64,000 nt of DNA from Microbispora sp. H13382 (GCF_014161445.1 NZ_JABBXA010000004.1:179975-243974), one strand, 5' to 3'; shown: positions 1 to 9,405, numbered from the stretch's first letter. Notes: a model not told the origin generated them from the letters alone. Made by a program: numbers and translations.

Positions 1-762
1 GCCCTGGTCGACCGGAAGGTGCTGTTCTTCCGTGGGCAGAGCCTCGACGACGACGGGCAGGTGGCGCTCGGGCGCCGTCTCGGCGAGCTGACCGCCTCCC
101 ATCCCGTCGTCGGGGGCGTCGACGATGCGCATCCCGAGATCTACGCACTCGACAGCGCCGACAACGGCTTCGCCGACGTCTGGCACACCGACGTCACGTT
201 CATGCCGCGCCCGCCGCTCGGCTCCATCCTGCGCGCCGTGATCCTCCCGCCCACCGGCGGCGACACGAGCTGGGCCGACGCCCAGCTGACCTACGACTCC
301 CTGTCCGGACCCGTGCGGGAGCTGGCCGACCAGCTCACCGCGGTCCACGACGGCAACCGGGAGTTCGGTTACTACCTGGCCCAGCGCCGGGGCGGCAGGG
401 GCAACGTATGGGACGGCGAGGTCGTCACCCGGCTGGAGCCGGTGGAGCACCCCGTGGTCCGCGTCCACCCCGAGACCGGCCGCAAGGGGATCTTCGTCAA
501 CCCCGGGTTCACCTCCCACATCGTCGGCGTGTCCGAGGCCGAGAGCCGGGCCATCCTGGACCTGCTCTACGCCCACCTCACCAAGCCCGAGCACATCGTG
601 CGCCACCGCTGGAGGGTCGGCGACGTCGCCATGTGGGACAACCGGAGCACGGCCCACTACGCCAACCGCGACTACGGTGACGCGCACCGCGTCATGCACC
701 GCATCACCCTGCGCGGCGACCGTCCCTACGGCCCCGGCCGCTCCGGCCGTACGGACGGGTGA
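1..762 (+). CDS. TauD/TfdA-family Fe(II)/2-oxoglutarate dioxygenase (5' end outside window)
   Basis: The reading frame is open from base 1, so the N-terminus lies outside the window; the GTG at 19 is only an internal valine in the KVLFFRGQ strand typical of TauD proteins. The facial triad is visible as H-x-D in WHTDVTF and a distal His in the STAHYANRDY segment, followed by the Arg of RVMHRITL that normally binds 2-oxoglutarate. Family members hydroxylate small substrates such as taurine, sulfonates or alkyl sulfates and use ferrous iron in the cytoplasm. The substrate cannot be told from the sequence, and no sulfonate transporter is seen downstream. Family is clear; substrate is unknown. Confidence 0.9.
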   Translation, partial: ALVDRKVLFFRGQSLDDDGQVALGRRLGELTASHPVVGGVDDAHPEIYALDSADNGFADVWHTDVTFMPRPPLGSILRAVILPPTGGDTSWADAQLTYDSLSGPVRELADQLTAVHDGNREFGYYLAQRRGGRGNVWDGEVVTRLEPVEHPVVRVHPETGRKGIFVNPGFTSHIVGVSEAESRAILDLLYAHLTKPEHIVRHRWRVGDVAMWDNRSTAHYANRDYGDAHRVMHRITLRGDRPYGPGRSGRTDG

Positions 763-826
763 GGGGGCGCCCCGGCGCGCCGACGGCTGCGGCCGGCGCC
801 TGAACGCCGCCGTCATCCGCCGGCGT

Positions 827-1636
827 TCAGCGTGTGAGGTGCCGGTCGAGGAAGTCGCGGAGAGTCTCGGCGAGTTCGAGGCGGTGGTCCGACAGGGCGT
901 GGTCGGTGACGAACACCCGGTGCTCCAGAAGCGGCACCGGGTGCGCGGCGTACGTCGCCACCACGGGCTCGTGGTGCTCGGCGGCGGGGGTGACGGTGTC
1001 GCGCCCGGCCGTGCCGACGAGCAGGACCGGGCGGTCCGCGAGTCGTGGGGCGAGCCCGGCGAGGCTCCACGCCTCGCCCGCCGAGGTCATCTCCTCGACC
1101 AGCGCCTCGCCGCTGGTCCCCTTCAGCGGGAGCAGGTCCTCGCCGAAGCCCTCGACGTACGCCGCCCGCAGCGTGTCGTCCTTCCGGCAGGCGACTCCGA
1201 CCCGGCCGAAGTCGAAGGCCGAGACCGACGCGGCGGCGGTGATCGACGGGTCGGCCGCCGCGGTCGTCAGGGCGGCGAAGCCGCCGAAGCTGTGCCCCGC
1301 CAGCGCCAGCCGGTCCCGGTCGAGGCGGTGCGCCGCCGCGAACTCCCGATCGCGTACGGCCGCCGCGACGCGGGCCGCGTCCTCCAGCGCGTTCGCCCAC
1401 GACCAGGTGCCGCCGACGCCCCAGGAGCCGCGATAGTGGAAGACGAGGGAGGCGTACCCCGCCCGGCGCAGGTCCTGGGCCAGGTCGAAGTTGCGCTCGT
1501 GTCCGGGGAAGCCGTGCAGCAGCACCACGATCGGGTGCGGTCCGGGCCCGGCGGGCAGGTGGAGGACCCCCAGCAGGGTCTCGCCACCGCTGTCGAACGT
1601 CACGGCGGCGTTGGCGGCAGGTGTGTCGAGGCTCAT
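827..1636 (-). CDS. alpha/beta-fold hydrolase (dienelactone hydrolase/acyl-peptidase-like)
   Basis: A 269-residue alpha/beta hydrolase. It has the oxyanion strand VVLLHGFPGHERNF, the nucleophile elbow GHSFGG, a likely acid in the VGTAGRDTVTP loop and a catalytic His near the C-terminus (VTDHALSDHR). The frame stays open upstream to 1972, but that part encodes only the VGGTT product of a tandem DNA repeat, so I use the ATG of MSLDTPAA. It follows the EF-G paralogue on the same strand after 353 bp of repeat-bearing spacer, so it is probably transcribed separately. It resembles small soluble esterases or S9-type hydrolases; the substrate is unknown. Confidence 0.85.
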   Translation of the reverse strand: MSLDTPAANAAVTFDSGGETLLGVLHLPAGPGPHPIVVLLHGFPGHERNFDLAQDLRRAGYASLVFHYRGSWGVGGTWSWANALEDAARVAAAVRDREFAAAHRLDRDRLALAGHSFGGFAALTTAAADPSITAAASVSAFDFGRVGVACRKDDTLRAAYVEGFGEDLLPLKGTSGEALVEEMTSAGEAWSLAGLAPRLADRPVLLVGTAGRDTVTPAAEHHEPVVATYAAHPVPLLEHRVFVTDHALSDHRLELAETLRDFLDRHLTR

Positions 1637-1989
1637 CCGCTCCCACTGTCGATCGGATCGGACCGGGTGACGTGACCGAGGATAGAATCCGGCCGGGAAC
1701 CGTCGTCGCTCGGGTCGCCGAGACGATCGCACCGCGCACCGCGCACCGCACAACGGGCCCCACGCCCCGGGCCCCGGGCCCTGCGGCCCAGGCACCGTGG
1801 CTCGCGCGCACCGGGGCACCACGGGGCCGCGCCCGGGCCCGCCCGCGCCTGCGCACGAGCAGGCCCGGCGGAGCGCCTCCCGCGTGGTGCCGCCCACTGT
1901 GGTGCCGCCCACTGTGGTGCCGCCCACTGTGGTGCCGCCCACTGTGGTGCCGCCCACTGTGGTGCCGCCCACCGCGCCACGCGCTGCGT
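1637..1989. other. 353-bp spacer with short repeats, no gene seen
   Basis: Between the EF-G paralogue stop and the hydrolase start. It holds a run of GCACCGC-like heptamers (about 1729-1750) and the 15-bp tandem array listed separately. Open frames here exist on both strands only because the repeat lacks stops; none has a credible start site or family resemblance. Confidence 0.6.
1884..1973. repeat. 15-bp tandem repeat, six copies
   Basis: Six head-to-tail copies of GTGGTGCCGCCCACT; the first five are identical and the last ends ACC instead of ACT. Because the unit is a multiple of three it reads as VVPPT on the plus strand and VGGTT on the minus strand, but it lies outside the supported genes. 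Perfect identity points to recent slippage. It sits about 250 bp upstream of the minus-strand hydrolase. Confidence 0.95.
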
Positions 1990-4089
1990 CTACCGGGCGG
2001 GGCCCGGCCGGGTAGCCGCGGCGGCACCGGTCACCCGGGCGTAGCCGGCGGGCCGGCTGGTGAAGGCGCCCCTGCCCCGGGTCCGCCCGCGCAGCCCGGT
2101 CGCGTACCCGAAGAGCTCGGCCAGCGGCACGGTCGCGGTGACCACCATGGTGCCTGCCCGGGTGCCCGCCCGCGCGGCCGAACCGGTGACCCGGCCGCGC
2201 CTGGCCGCCAGGTCGCCCAGCACCCCGCCGACGGCGTCCTCCGGCACGGTGACGGTTACCTCGGCCAGCGGCTCCAGCAGAGCCATCTCACCGGCACGCA
2301 GCGCCTCCCGCAGCGCGAGCCGCCCGGCCGTCCGGAACGCCATCTCCGAGGAGTCCTTCGGGTGGGTGGCGCCGTCGGTGAGCGTGACCCGCAGGCCGGT
2401 CACCGGATGGCCGCCGAGCGGTCCCTCGGCGAGGGCGTCACGGCATCCGGCCTCCACCGCCCCGACGTATTCGCGGGGCACCCGGCCGCCGGTGACCGTG
2501 GACCGGAAGACGAAGCCGTCGGCGTCGTCCATCGGCTCCACGTCGAGCACGACGTGGGCGAACTGCCCCGCGCCGCCGTCCTGCTTGACGTGCCGGTAGA
2601 GCAGCCCGGACACCCCGCGCACGACCGTCTCCCGGTAGGCGACGCGGGGCCGCCCGACGGCGACGTCGAGCCCGTGGGCGCGGCGGAGCCTGTCCACCGC
2701 GACCTCCAGGTGTAACTCGCCCATCCCCGACAGCACCGTCTGGCCGGTCTCGGGGTCGGCGCGGACCGACAGCGAGGGGTCCTCGTCGGTCAGCCGGGCC
2801 AGCGCGGCCGCCAGCCGGTCGGCGTCGCCGCTTCCGCGCGGCTCGACGGACACGGAGATCACCGGCGAGGCCGCGACCGGCGGTTCGAGGACCAGCGGAG
2901 CCCCGGGAGCGCAGAGGGTGGCTCCGGCGCGGGCCGCCTTGACCCCGGCCACCGCGACGATGTCCCCGGCCGTGGCCCGGTCCGTCTCGGTGTGCCGGTC
3001 GGCCTGCACCCGGAGGATGCGGCCGATCCGCTCGGTGCGCCGGGCGCCGGCGTCCAGCACGACGTCCCCCCTCCTGATCGTCCCCGCGTACACGCGCAGG
3101 TAGCTCAGCCGCCCGGTGGCGGCGGCGTGCACCTTGAAGACCAGCGCGGCGAACGGCGCCGCCGGGTCGGCCGGCCGCTCCTGCCCGGCTCCGTCCCACG
3201 CGCCGCGTACGGGCGGCACGTCGGGCGGTGCGGGCAGATAGGCCACGACGGCGTCCAGCAGCGGCTCGACGCCCCGGTCGCGGTAGGCCGACCCGCACAG
3301 CACCACCACGGCCTCACCGCGCAGGGTCAGGTCGCGCAGGGCGGCGGTGAGAGTCGCCGCCGAGATCTCCGGCCGGGCGCAGAACTCCTCCAGCGCCGCC
3401 GGGTGGAGCTCGGCCACCGTCTCCTCGAGCAGGCGTCGGCGCCGGCGGGCCTCGTCCGCGAGGGACTCCGGCACGGGTCCCTCCGCGGCCGTGTCACGGC
3501 CGGCGTCCCAGGTCAGCGCCCGCATCCGCAGCAGGTCCACCACGCCGATGAACCCGTCCTCGCGTCCGATGGGCAGCTGGACGACCAGCGGCGTGACCCG
3601 CAGCCGCGCGCGGATCGACTCGACCGCCGTGTCGAGGTCGGCGCCGGCGCGGTCCATCTTGTTGACGAACGCGACGCGCGGCACGCCGTAGCGGTCGGCC
3701 TGCCGCCACACCGACTCGCTCTGCGGCTCCACGCCCGCGACGGCGTCGAACACGGCGACCGCGCCGTCGAGCACCCGCAGCGACCGCTCCACTTCGTCGG
3801 AGAAGTCCACGTGGCCCGGGGTGTCGATCAGGTTGATCTGGTGGCCGTCCCACAGGCAGCTCACGGCCGCGGCGAAGATGGTGATCCCGCGGTCGCGCTC
3901 CAGGGGGTCGAAATCGGTGACGGTGGTCCCCTCGTGCACCTCGCCGCGCCGGTGGACGGCGCCGGTGAGGTAGAGGATCCGTTCGGTGACGGTGGTCTTG
4001 CCCGCGTCGACGTGGGCGAGGATGCCCAGGTTGCGGATGCCGGTCGGCGGGACGAGGTGATCGTGTTTCAGGTCGGCGCGCATGGCCAT
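1990..4089 (-). CDS. elongation factor G paralogue (EF-G2/FusA2-type translational GTPase)
   Basis: A 699-residue translational GTPase with the full EF-G layout. G1 is AHVDAGKT near residue 25, switch II is DTPGHVDF, G4 is NKMD, followed by domain II, the domain III signature GMGELHLEV and domains IV-V. EF-G moves tRNA and mRNA on the ribosome or, for some paralogues, aids recycling or antibiotic tolerance. It is isolated from any rpsL-rpsG-tuf cluster, so it is a second copy and not the main fusA. The switch I region ([12 protein letters not shown]) differs from the usual MDWMEQERERGIT of canonical EF-G. A second ATG at 4083 has better spacing to AAGGG and may be the true start. A ribosomal-protection resistance role cannot be excluded. 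Confidence 0.88.
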   Translation of the reverse strand: MAMRADLKHDHLVPPTGIRNLGILAHVDAGKTTVTERILYLTGAVHRRGEVHEGTTVTDFDPLERDRGITIFAAAVSCLWDGHQINLIDTPGHVDFSDEVERSLRVLDGAVAVFDAVAGVEPQSESVWRQADRYGVPRVAFVNKMDRAGADLDTAVESIRARLRVTPLVVQLPIGREDGFIGVVDLLRMRALTWDAGRDTAAEGPVPESLADEARRRRRLLEETVAELHPAALEEFCARPEISAATLTAALRDLTLRGEAVVVLCGSAYRDRGVEPLLDAVVAYLPAPPDVPPVRGAWDGAGQERPADPAAPFAALVFKVHAAATGRLSYLRVYAGTIRRGDVVLDAGARRTERIGRILRVQADRHTETDRATAGDIVAVAGVKAARAGATLCAPGAPLVLEPPVAASPVISVSVEPRGSGDADRLAAALARLTDEDPSLSVRADPETGQTVLSGMGELHLEVAVDRLRRAHGLDVAVGRPRVAYRETVVRGVSGLLYRHVKQDGGAGQFAHVVLDVEPMDDADGFVFRSTVTGGRVPREYVGAVEAGCRDALAEGPLGGHPVTGLRVTLTDGATHPKDSSEMAFRTAGRLALREALRAGEMALLEPLAEVTVTVPEDAVGGVLGDLAARRGRVTGSAARAGTRAGTMVVTATVPLAELFGYATGLRGRTRGRGAFTSRPAGYARVTGAAAATRPGPAR

Positions 4090-4565
4090 GCCCTTCGGGA
4101 AGGTTCCTACAGTGGCGGGCGCGATTGGCCTGACGAGACGAACCGGCCGGGTTCAGGCCGGACACGACCCCTGAAAGGGACGCCATGGTGGGACCGCAGG
4201 GCGACCGGCGGAGCGGACGGGGCCGTGATCGGGGCCGCTGGTTCGATCCGCTTTTACCAGGGGTACGGAGCTCGTCAGGAACGTCCGGTGCGGGCCGCGC
4301 GGCGGGCACCGGGGAGCGACGTGGACACCAGGATCACCTCGTGCCGCGACCGGAGGACGACGACCGCGATGCGCTGGCGCACGGTCAACTCCCCTCTCTC
4401 GGTCAGGGCGCGCGTCGCGGTGGCGGCGCGCGTGATCATTGGCGAGTGTACGGAAACAGTCCCGGGCCGCAAACGCGTTTTCCGCCCGTTCTCTCACGTA
4501 ACGATCTCCAGGATCACGAGAGAAGATCTGAAGGACACCTTTCACGGGATCCGATGGGAGAGCGC
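4090..4565. other. 476-bp divergent intergenic region
   Basis: Between the EF-G paralogue (minus) and the phosphotransferase (plus). Long frames cross it but show no recognisable protein. It presumably holds the two divergent promoters; I could not identify convincing -35/-10 pairs or operators by eye. Confidence 0.5.
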
Positions 4566-5564
4566 ATGCAGGTCCACGACCTGTCCGGGGGCGACGACGT
4601 CCTCACCCGCGTCGTGGGGGTCGCCCACCGCGCCTCGGAGCGGTACGGTCTGTCCCCGGACGCCGCCGTGACGTTGCTCAACGTGTCGGAGAACGCCACC
4701 TTCAAGGTCGACGACGGTGGCACGACGGCGATCCTGCGGGTCCACCGGCTCGGCTACCACCCGCCGGAGGCCATCGCCAGCGAGCTCGCCTGGCTGGAGG
4801 CGCTGCGCGACGAGGCGGGCGTCGTCACCCCCCGCGTGCTGCCGGCGCGCGACGGGTCGCGGGTCGTCACGGTGGAGGACCCCGGCTTCGAGCCCCGCCA
4901 CTGCGTGATGTTCGAGTTCCTGCCCGGCGCCGAGCCGGCCGAGGACCGGCTGGTGGAGGAGTTCGAGCGGCTGGGCGCGCTGACCGCCCGCATGCACCGC
5001 CACGCCCGCGCCTGGGCGAGTCCTCCCTCCTTCACCCGGTTCCACTGGGACCTGGACGCCGCCTTCGGCCCGGCGCCCCGGTGGGGCAGGTGGCAGGACG
5101 GCCTGGGCGTGGACAAGGAGGCGCGCGCCGTGCTCGCCCGGCTGGAGGCCGAGCTGCGCCGCAGGCTGGAGCGGTTCGGCAAGGGCCCGGACCGGTACGG
5201 GCTCATCCACGCCGACCTGCGCCTGGCCAACCTGCTCGTGGACGGCGAGGCGGGGATCGGCGTCATCGACTTCGACGACTGCGGCCTCGGCTGGTACCTC
5301 TACGACCTCGGCGCCGCCCTGAGCTTCATCGAGCACCGTCCCGAGGTGCCGCACATGGCGGAGGCGTGGGTGCGCGGCTACCGGTCCGTGCTCGACCTGC
5401 CGAAGGAGGACGAGGCCGAGATCTGGACGTTCATCATGTTCCGCCGCCTTCTCCTCGTCGCGTGGATCGGCTCCCATTCGGCCGCCGACATCGCCGGGGA
5501 ACTCGGGGCCGGTTACACCCTGGGCAGCTGCGAGCTGGCCGAGCGCTATCTCAGCGGATCATGA
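4566..5564 (+). CDS. phosphotransferase of the APH/choline-kinase fold
   Basis: A 332-residue protein-kinase-like small-molecule kinase. The catalytic (Brenner) loop is HADLRLANLL and the metal-binding acid is in VIDFDDCGLGW, with an N-lobe of the ATP-grasping type (ENATFKVDD, then ILRVHR). I chose the ATG at 4566 because GGGAG lies five bases upstream; an in-frame ATG at 4554 is the alternative. The stop overlaps the start of the next gene (ATGA), so the two are translationally coupled. The partner is a sugar isomerase-like TIM barrel, so a sugar, polyol or amino-alcohol substrate is more likely than an aminoglycoside. That is inference from context. Confidence 0.85.
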   Translation: MQVHDLSGGDDVLTRVVGVAHRASERYGLSPDAAVTLLNVSENATFKVDDGGTTAILRVHRLGYHPPEAIASELAWLEALRDEAGVVTPRVLPARDGSRVVTVEDPGFEPRHCVMFEFLPGAEPAEDRLVEEFERLGALTARMHRHARAWASPPSFTRFHWDLDAAFGPAPRWGRWQDGLGVDKEARAVLARLEAELRRRLERFGKGPDRYGLIHADLRLANLLVDGEAGIGVIDFDDCGLGWYLYDLGAALSFIEHRPEVPHMAEAWVRGYRSVLDLPKEDEAEIWTFIMFRRLLLVAWIGSHSAADIAGELGAGYTLGSCELAERYLSGS

Positions 5565-6580
5565 CGGCGCGGGCGGACTCCTGGGCGGTGCGGGTGGCGA
5601 GCGCGCCCGTCAACTTCGGCGTCTACCGCGCCGGCGGCGCGCCGCTGCGGCCGGGCGAGATGCTCGCGACGATGCGCGAAGCCGGGTACGACGGCACCGA
5701 CTCCGGGCCGATCGGCTACCTGGGGACGGCGCGGAGCCTGCCCGCCCTTCTCGCGGAGCACGGTCTCGGGCTCGCGGGCGGGTGGGTGGACCTCCGCTAC
5801 GGCGACCCGGACGGCTTCCGCGAGGACCTGGCCGCCCTCGACGCCGCCCTCGACGTGTTCGCCGCCGTCCGCGACGCGATGTGTGGCGCCGGGTCCGACG
5901 GCTCGGGAGGCGAACGGGACGGGCGGGCGGCGGGGGAGGCGTGGACGGCCGACCCGCGGTTCGCGCCGCGGCCCACGCTCGCGTGCCCGGACCGGCCCGA
6001 ACGGTTCGCCCGTCCCGGCATGCCCCCCGACACCCGGCTGTCCCTGCCCGACGGCGAGTGGCCCGCGTACGCCGCGCGCGTCGGGCAGGCGGCGGCCCGC
6101 TGCCGCGACCGCGGCCTGGAACCCGTCTTCCACCACCACCTGGGCACCGACGTGGAAACCCCGGAGGAGATCGAGCGGCTGCTCGAGCTGACCGACGTCT
6201 CGCTGTGCCTGGACACCGGGCACCTGTGGCTGGCCGGGGGCAACCCCGTGGCGGCCATCCGCGAGTGGTCCCCGCGCATCCGGCAGGTGCACGTCAAGGA
6301 CGCCTCCCGGGACATCCTCGCCCGGGTCCGCGCGAGGGGCGGCGACCTGTGGGACCTGGTCGCGGCGGGCGGCTTCCCGTCGCTCGGGCGGGGCGACCTG
6401 GACCTGCCCGCCGTGCTGGCCGAGCTGTGGCGGTCGGGTTACGAGGGCTGGATCGTCGTCGAGCAGGACGTCCCGGCCTTCCGCGCCGCCGACACCGAGG
6501 CCCTCGATCGGGCCGTCGCCGACCAGCGGGCCAACCGCGCCGCCTTCGGCGAGGCCCTGCGCGCCGCCGGCCTCGCCTGA
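5561..6580 (+). CDS. sugar phosphate isomerase/epimerase, inosose dehydratase (IolE)-like TIM barrel
   Basis: A 339-residue xylose-isomerase-like TIM barrel. Metal-ligand strands are visible: FHHHLGTDVETPEEI, CLDTGHLWLAGG, VHVKDASRDI and, near the C-terminus, WIVVEQD. These match IolE/MocC proteins, which dehydrate inosose or epimerise keto-sugars using a divalent metal. The ATG overlaps the upstream kinase stop by four bases, so the pair forms a two-gene unit. No other inositol genes are nearby, so a complete inositol pathway is not implied. Confidence 0.82.
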   Translation: MTARADSWAVRVASAPVNFGVYRAGGAPLRPGEMLATMREAGYDGTDSGPIGYLGTARSLPALLAEHGLGLAGGWVDLRYGDPDGFREDLAALDAALDVFAAVRDAMCGAGSDGSGGERDGRAAGEAWTADPRFAPRPTLACPDRPERFARPGMPPDTRLSLPDGEWPAYAARVGQAAARCRDRGLEPVFHHHLGTDVETPEEIERLLELTDVSLCLDTGHLWLAGGNPVAAIREWSPRIRQVHVKDASRDILARVRARGGDLWDLVAAGGFPSLGRGDLDLPAVLAELWRSGYEGWIVVEQDVPAFRAADTEALDRAVADQRANRAAFGEALRAAGLA

Positions 6581-6693
6581 CCGGGCCCTGCCCGCCCTGC
6601 CCGCCCCGGTCTCCCCGGTCTCCCCGCGACTGAGCGAGCCGGGGCGGGCGTCCGGCCGAAGCGCGGGAGGCGGCGCGAGGCGATCATAGGGAC

Positions 6694-7629
6694 ATGACGA
6701 CCAGCGAGATCTACGCCGGATTCGCCGCTCGGGAGGCGCGCGGCGTGTCACGGGCGTACGAGCGCCTGGCGCTCGCGGTCTCCCGCGACCGCGAGATGCT
6801 CGCGCTGCTCGGCGCGCTCCCGCCGGCGAAGCGGCAGCCGAACCTGCTGTTCGGCGTCGTACGGTTCCTCGGCGGCCCGGTCGAGGACCCCGCCGCGTTC
6901 CGTGACCACGTCCTGGGGAACTGGCCGGCGGTCGAAGCGGAGATGCGCACCCGGTCCGTACAGACGAACGAGCCCGGGCGGTGCGCGGTGCTGCTGCCGG
7001 TGCTCGCCGCGCTGCCGCAGCCGCTCGCCCTGCTGGAGGTCGGGGCCTCGGCCGGGCTGTGTCTCTATCCCGACCGGTACGCCTACCGCTACGGCGAGCA
7101 CCTGGTCGGGTCCGGCGAACCGGTCCTGGACTGTGCCGCGACCGGGGTGGCGCCGCCGGCCCGCCTACCCCGGGTCGTATGGCGGGCCGGGCTCGACCTG
7201 AACCCGCTCGACGTGACCGATCCCGCGGACGTCGCGTGGCTCGACGCCCTCATCTGGCCGGAACACGTGCACCGCCGGGCCCGGCTGCGGGCCGCGGCGT
7301 CCGTCGCCGCGGCCGAGCCGCCGCTGCTCGTGCGCGGCGACCTGGTGGACGACCTGGCGGCGCTGGCCGCGCGGGCGCCGCGGGGCGCGACGCCGGTGGT
7401 GTTCCACACCTCGGTCCTGTACCAGGTGCCGGCGCCGAGGCGGCAGGCGTTCGCCGAGCTGGCCCGCGGGCTGCCGGGGCACTGGATCGCGAACGAGGCC
7501 CCGGACGTGCTCGCGTACGCCGGGCTGCCGCGGCCGCCGGGCACGGCGCTGTTGAACGTCCTCGCGCTGGACGGGACTCCGCTCGCCTACACCCGGTCGC
7601 ACGGGCAGGCGATCGCCTGGTTCGCGTGA
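6694..7629 (+). CDS. DUF2332 family protein
   Basis: A 311-residue protein that I recognise as DUF2332, common in actinobacteria. Features are an N-terminal helical region (EIYAGFAAREARGVS), a TNEPGRCAVLLP segment and the EVGASAGLCL motif, which resembles the glycine loop of a Rossmann-type methyltransferase, then HTSVLYQVP. The function is unknown; an S-adenosylmethionine-binding fold is possible from the EVGASAG loop but is inference. It is a single gene, ending at a hairpin shared with the convergent P450. Confidence 0.8.
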   Translation: MTTSEIYAGFAAREARGVSRAYERLALAVSRDREMLALLGALPPAKRQPNLLFGVVRFLGGPVEDPAAFRDHVLGNWPAVEAEMRTRSVQTNEPGRCAVLLPVLAALPQPLALLEVGASAGLCLYPDRYAYRYGEHLVGSGEPVLDCAATGVAPPARLPRVVWRAGLDLNPLDVTDPADVAWLDALIWPEHVHRRARLRAAASVAAAEPPLLVRGDLVDDLAALAARAPRGATPVVFHTSVLYQVPAPRRQAFAELARGLPGHWIANEAPDVLAYAGLPRPPGTALLNVLALDGTPLAYTRSHGQAIAWFA

Positions 7630-7682
7630 CCGGTACGGTCACGTCGATCGGGAGCCGGAATGGTCCGGCCGGAGCGCGGGCC

Positions 7683-7709
7683 GCCGTAGGACCGCTGCGG
7701 TCCTACGGC
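7683..7709. terminator. bidirectional intrinsic-type hairpin
   Basis: A 12-bp perfect stem (GCCGTAGGACCG paired with CGGTCCTACGGC) around a CTG loop, lying between the converging DUF2332 and P450 stops. There is no U-tract, which is usual for actinobacterial terminators. Confidence 0.75.
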
Positions 7710-7714
7710 TTCGA

Positions 7715-9097
7715 TCACTGCGTGCGGCGCAGTTTGCGCAGGAACGCCCGGAGGCCGGACCTCGGGCGCCAGTCGCCGCCGTCCTCGGCGGCGGGCGACG
7801 GCTCGGCGCCGGCCTCCGGCCCCGGCCAGGGCGCGGCGGCGAAGGTCGGGTTGAGCTGGTAGCGCACGTGCAGGGAGAGCGGCGTGCGGATGAAGGGGGA
7901 GGGGCGCCAGGCGAGCTCGTCGCGCGGAGCCGCGAGTTCGAGCGTGGAGAACCGGTCGAGCAGCCGGCGTACGGCGATCGTGACCATCTGGGTGGCCAAC
8001 CGCTGGCTCGGGCACCTGTGCGGGCCCGCGCCCCACGCGAGGTGGGCGCGGGTGCTGCGGACGGTGTCCCGGAGCGCGGCGGTGAACCGCGGGTCGGTGT
8101 GGGCGCCCGCGATGGACAGCATCACCGGGTCGCCGGCCGCGATGGTGAAGCGGCCCAGTCTCAGGTCCGTCCTGGCGTAGCGGAAGGTCACGTTGGCCAG
8201 CGCCGGGTTGAGCAGGGCGACGCGGTTGACGGTCTCCTCGATCGCGCCGACAGACACGGTCTCCCGCATCCGGGGGTTGGTGACCACCTCGACGATGACG
8301 TTGCAGATCAGGCTGCCGGTGAAGTCGAGGAAGCCGGACAGCATGAACAGCTCGCGGGCCAGTTCCTCGTCGGTGAGGTCCGGATTCGCCTCGGACATGT
8401 ACGACGGCAGGTCGTCGCCCCGCTGGTGCCGCTTGGCCGTTGCCAGTTCGTGGAGGGCGGCGAAGAGCCGCCGGTACGCCCCGGCGGAGTCGGGGCCGTC
8501 CAGCAGGCGCCACTGGTCCATCACCATTTCCTCGCCTCGCTCGATGGTGACGCCGAGCAGGTGGTTGGCGACGAGCAACGGGAACGGCCGCCCGTACTGG
8601 GTGACGAGGTCCGCCCATCCGAAGGGCCCGCCCTCCGCCATCACGTCGATGAGGTCGTCGCAGAACCGCAGCATGGCGCGTTCCAGCCGCTGCGCCTGCC
8701 CGCTCCCGGGCTCCTGGAACGGCCGGAGCCCCGCGTTCCAGGCGCCGCGCAGGCTCCGGTGCCTCTCCCCGTCGTGGAAACCCGAGTTGTCGGCCTGCAG
8801 GAGGGCGAGCAGCGGCCAGTCGGCGGGAACGCGCCCCTCCGCGTACGCCCGCCAGTTGTCCACGCGCTTGCTCCACAGGTCGCCCGGGTTCTGCATGACG
8901 TGCAGCACCTCGTCGTAGCCGATCGCGAGCCAGACGGGCACACCGAGGACGTCGACCGGGGCCACCGGGCCGTACATCGCGCGCAGGCGCTCGTGGACGG
9001 GCGCGGGATCGGTCTCGTAGTCCCTGGTGAGCAGAGGTTCCAGCGGTAACGAGATGAGACCTTCCACGGCCGACGCGGATCGTCTGTCGGAGATCAT
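7715..9097 (-). CDS. cytochrome P450 lacking the ExxR motif (CYP157-like?)
   Basis: A 460-residue P450. The heme-thiolate motif is WGAGPHRCPSQ with Cys362. The I-helix acid/Thr pair appears as SGFLDFTGS, one residue longer than the usual AGHETT. The K-helix segment reads IEETVNR (residues 286-292), so the normally invariant ExxR is absent: the Glu is followed by Asn at +3 and Arg at +4. CYP157 proteins of Streptomyces conservons are known to lack ExxR, and the WRPSPF tail also recalls them, but no conservon genes are present here. The start ATG is preceded by AAAGGCAGG; an in-frame extension to 9187 has no good site. The C-terminal 35 residues are an atypical acidic/basic tail. No redox partner is adjacent. 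Confidence 0.88.
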   Translation of the reverse strand: MISDRRSASAVEGLISLPLEPLLTRDYETDPAPVHERLRAMYGPVAPVDVLGVPVWLAIGYDEVLHVMQNPGDLWSKRVDNWRAYAEGRVPADWPLLALLQADNSGFHDGERHRSLRGAWNAGLRPFQEPGSGQAQRLERAMLRFCDDLIDVMAEGGPFGWADLVTQYGRPFPLLVANHLLGVTIERGEEMVMDQWRLLDGPDSAGAYRRLFAALHELATAKRHQRGDDLPSYMSEANPDLTDEELARELFMLSGFLDFTGSLICNVIVEVVTNPRMRETVSVGAIEETVNRVALLNPALANVTFRYARTDLRLGRFTIAAGDPVMLSIAGAHTDPRFTAALRDTVRSTRAHLAWGAGPHRCPSQRLATQMVTIAVRRLLDRFSTLELAAPRDELAWRPSPFIRTPLSLHVRYQLNPTFAAAPWPGPEAGAEPSPAAEDGGDWRPRSGLRAFLRKLRRTQ

Positions 9098-9315
9098 GGG
9101 CGTGCGCCTGCCTTTCGGGTCACCGAGCCGTTCCTCAGGCGATGCGAACCTCGGTATGGGCGGCGATCTTAGAGTGTCCGCCCACAAATGTCAGCGGCCG
9201 GATCTGTCGTTGATCGCTGGTATGAACGCACCACCGACCGACGTACAGGAACGAGTCATCCGACGGCATCAGTGATCTTCCGCGACGACCGTTCCTTCCC
9301 TTCGAGGAGGACGGG

Positions 9316-9405
9316 ATGCTGTCGGTCATCGTGTCCAAGGCCCTCCTGCCGGCCGCCGACACGCAGATCACCGACCCGTCCATCACCCGGCAGATCGAGC
9401 CGTGA
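9316..9405 (+). CDS. possible 29-residue small protein with a strong ribosome binding site
   Basis: An ATG-to-TGA frame with GAGGAGG five bases before the start, the best Shine-Dalgarno in the neighbourhood. The product begins MLSVIVSKALLPAAD and ends TRQIEP. I do not recognise it. It lies between the divergent P450 and the LigD-type polymerase. It could be a genuine small protein, a leader peptide for the downstream gene, or the tail of a decayed gene, since the frame is also open upstream without a start. Confidence 0.35.
   Translation: MLSVIVSKALLPAADTQITDPSITRQIEP

Noticed and set aside
1884..1973. CRISPR array or coding repeat
   Set aside because: Direct 15-bp units with no spacers, and no cas genes; the open frames are a result of unit length only.
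1990..4089. Tetracycline ribosomal-protection protein
   Set aside because: The motifs track EF-G more closely than Tet(M)/OtrA in my reading; resistance remains possible but is not supported.
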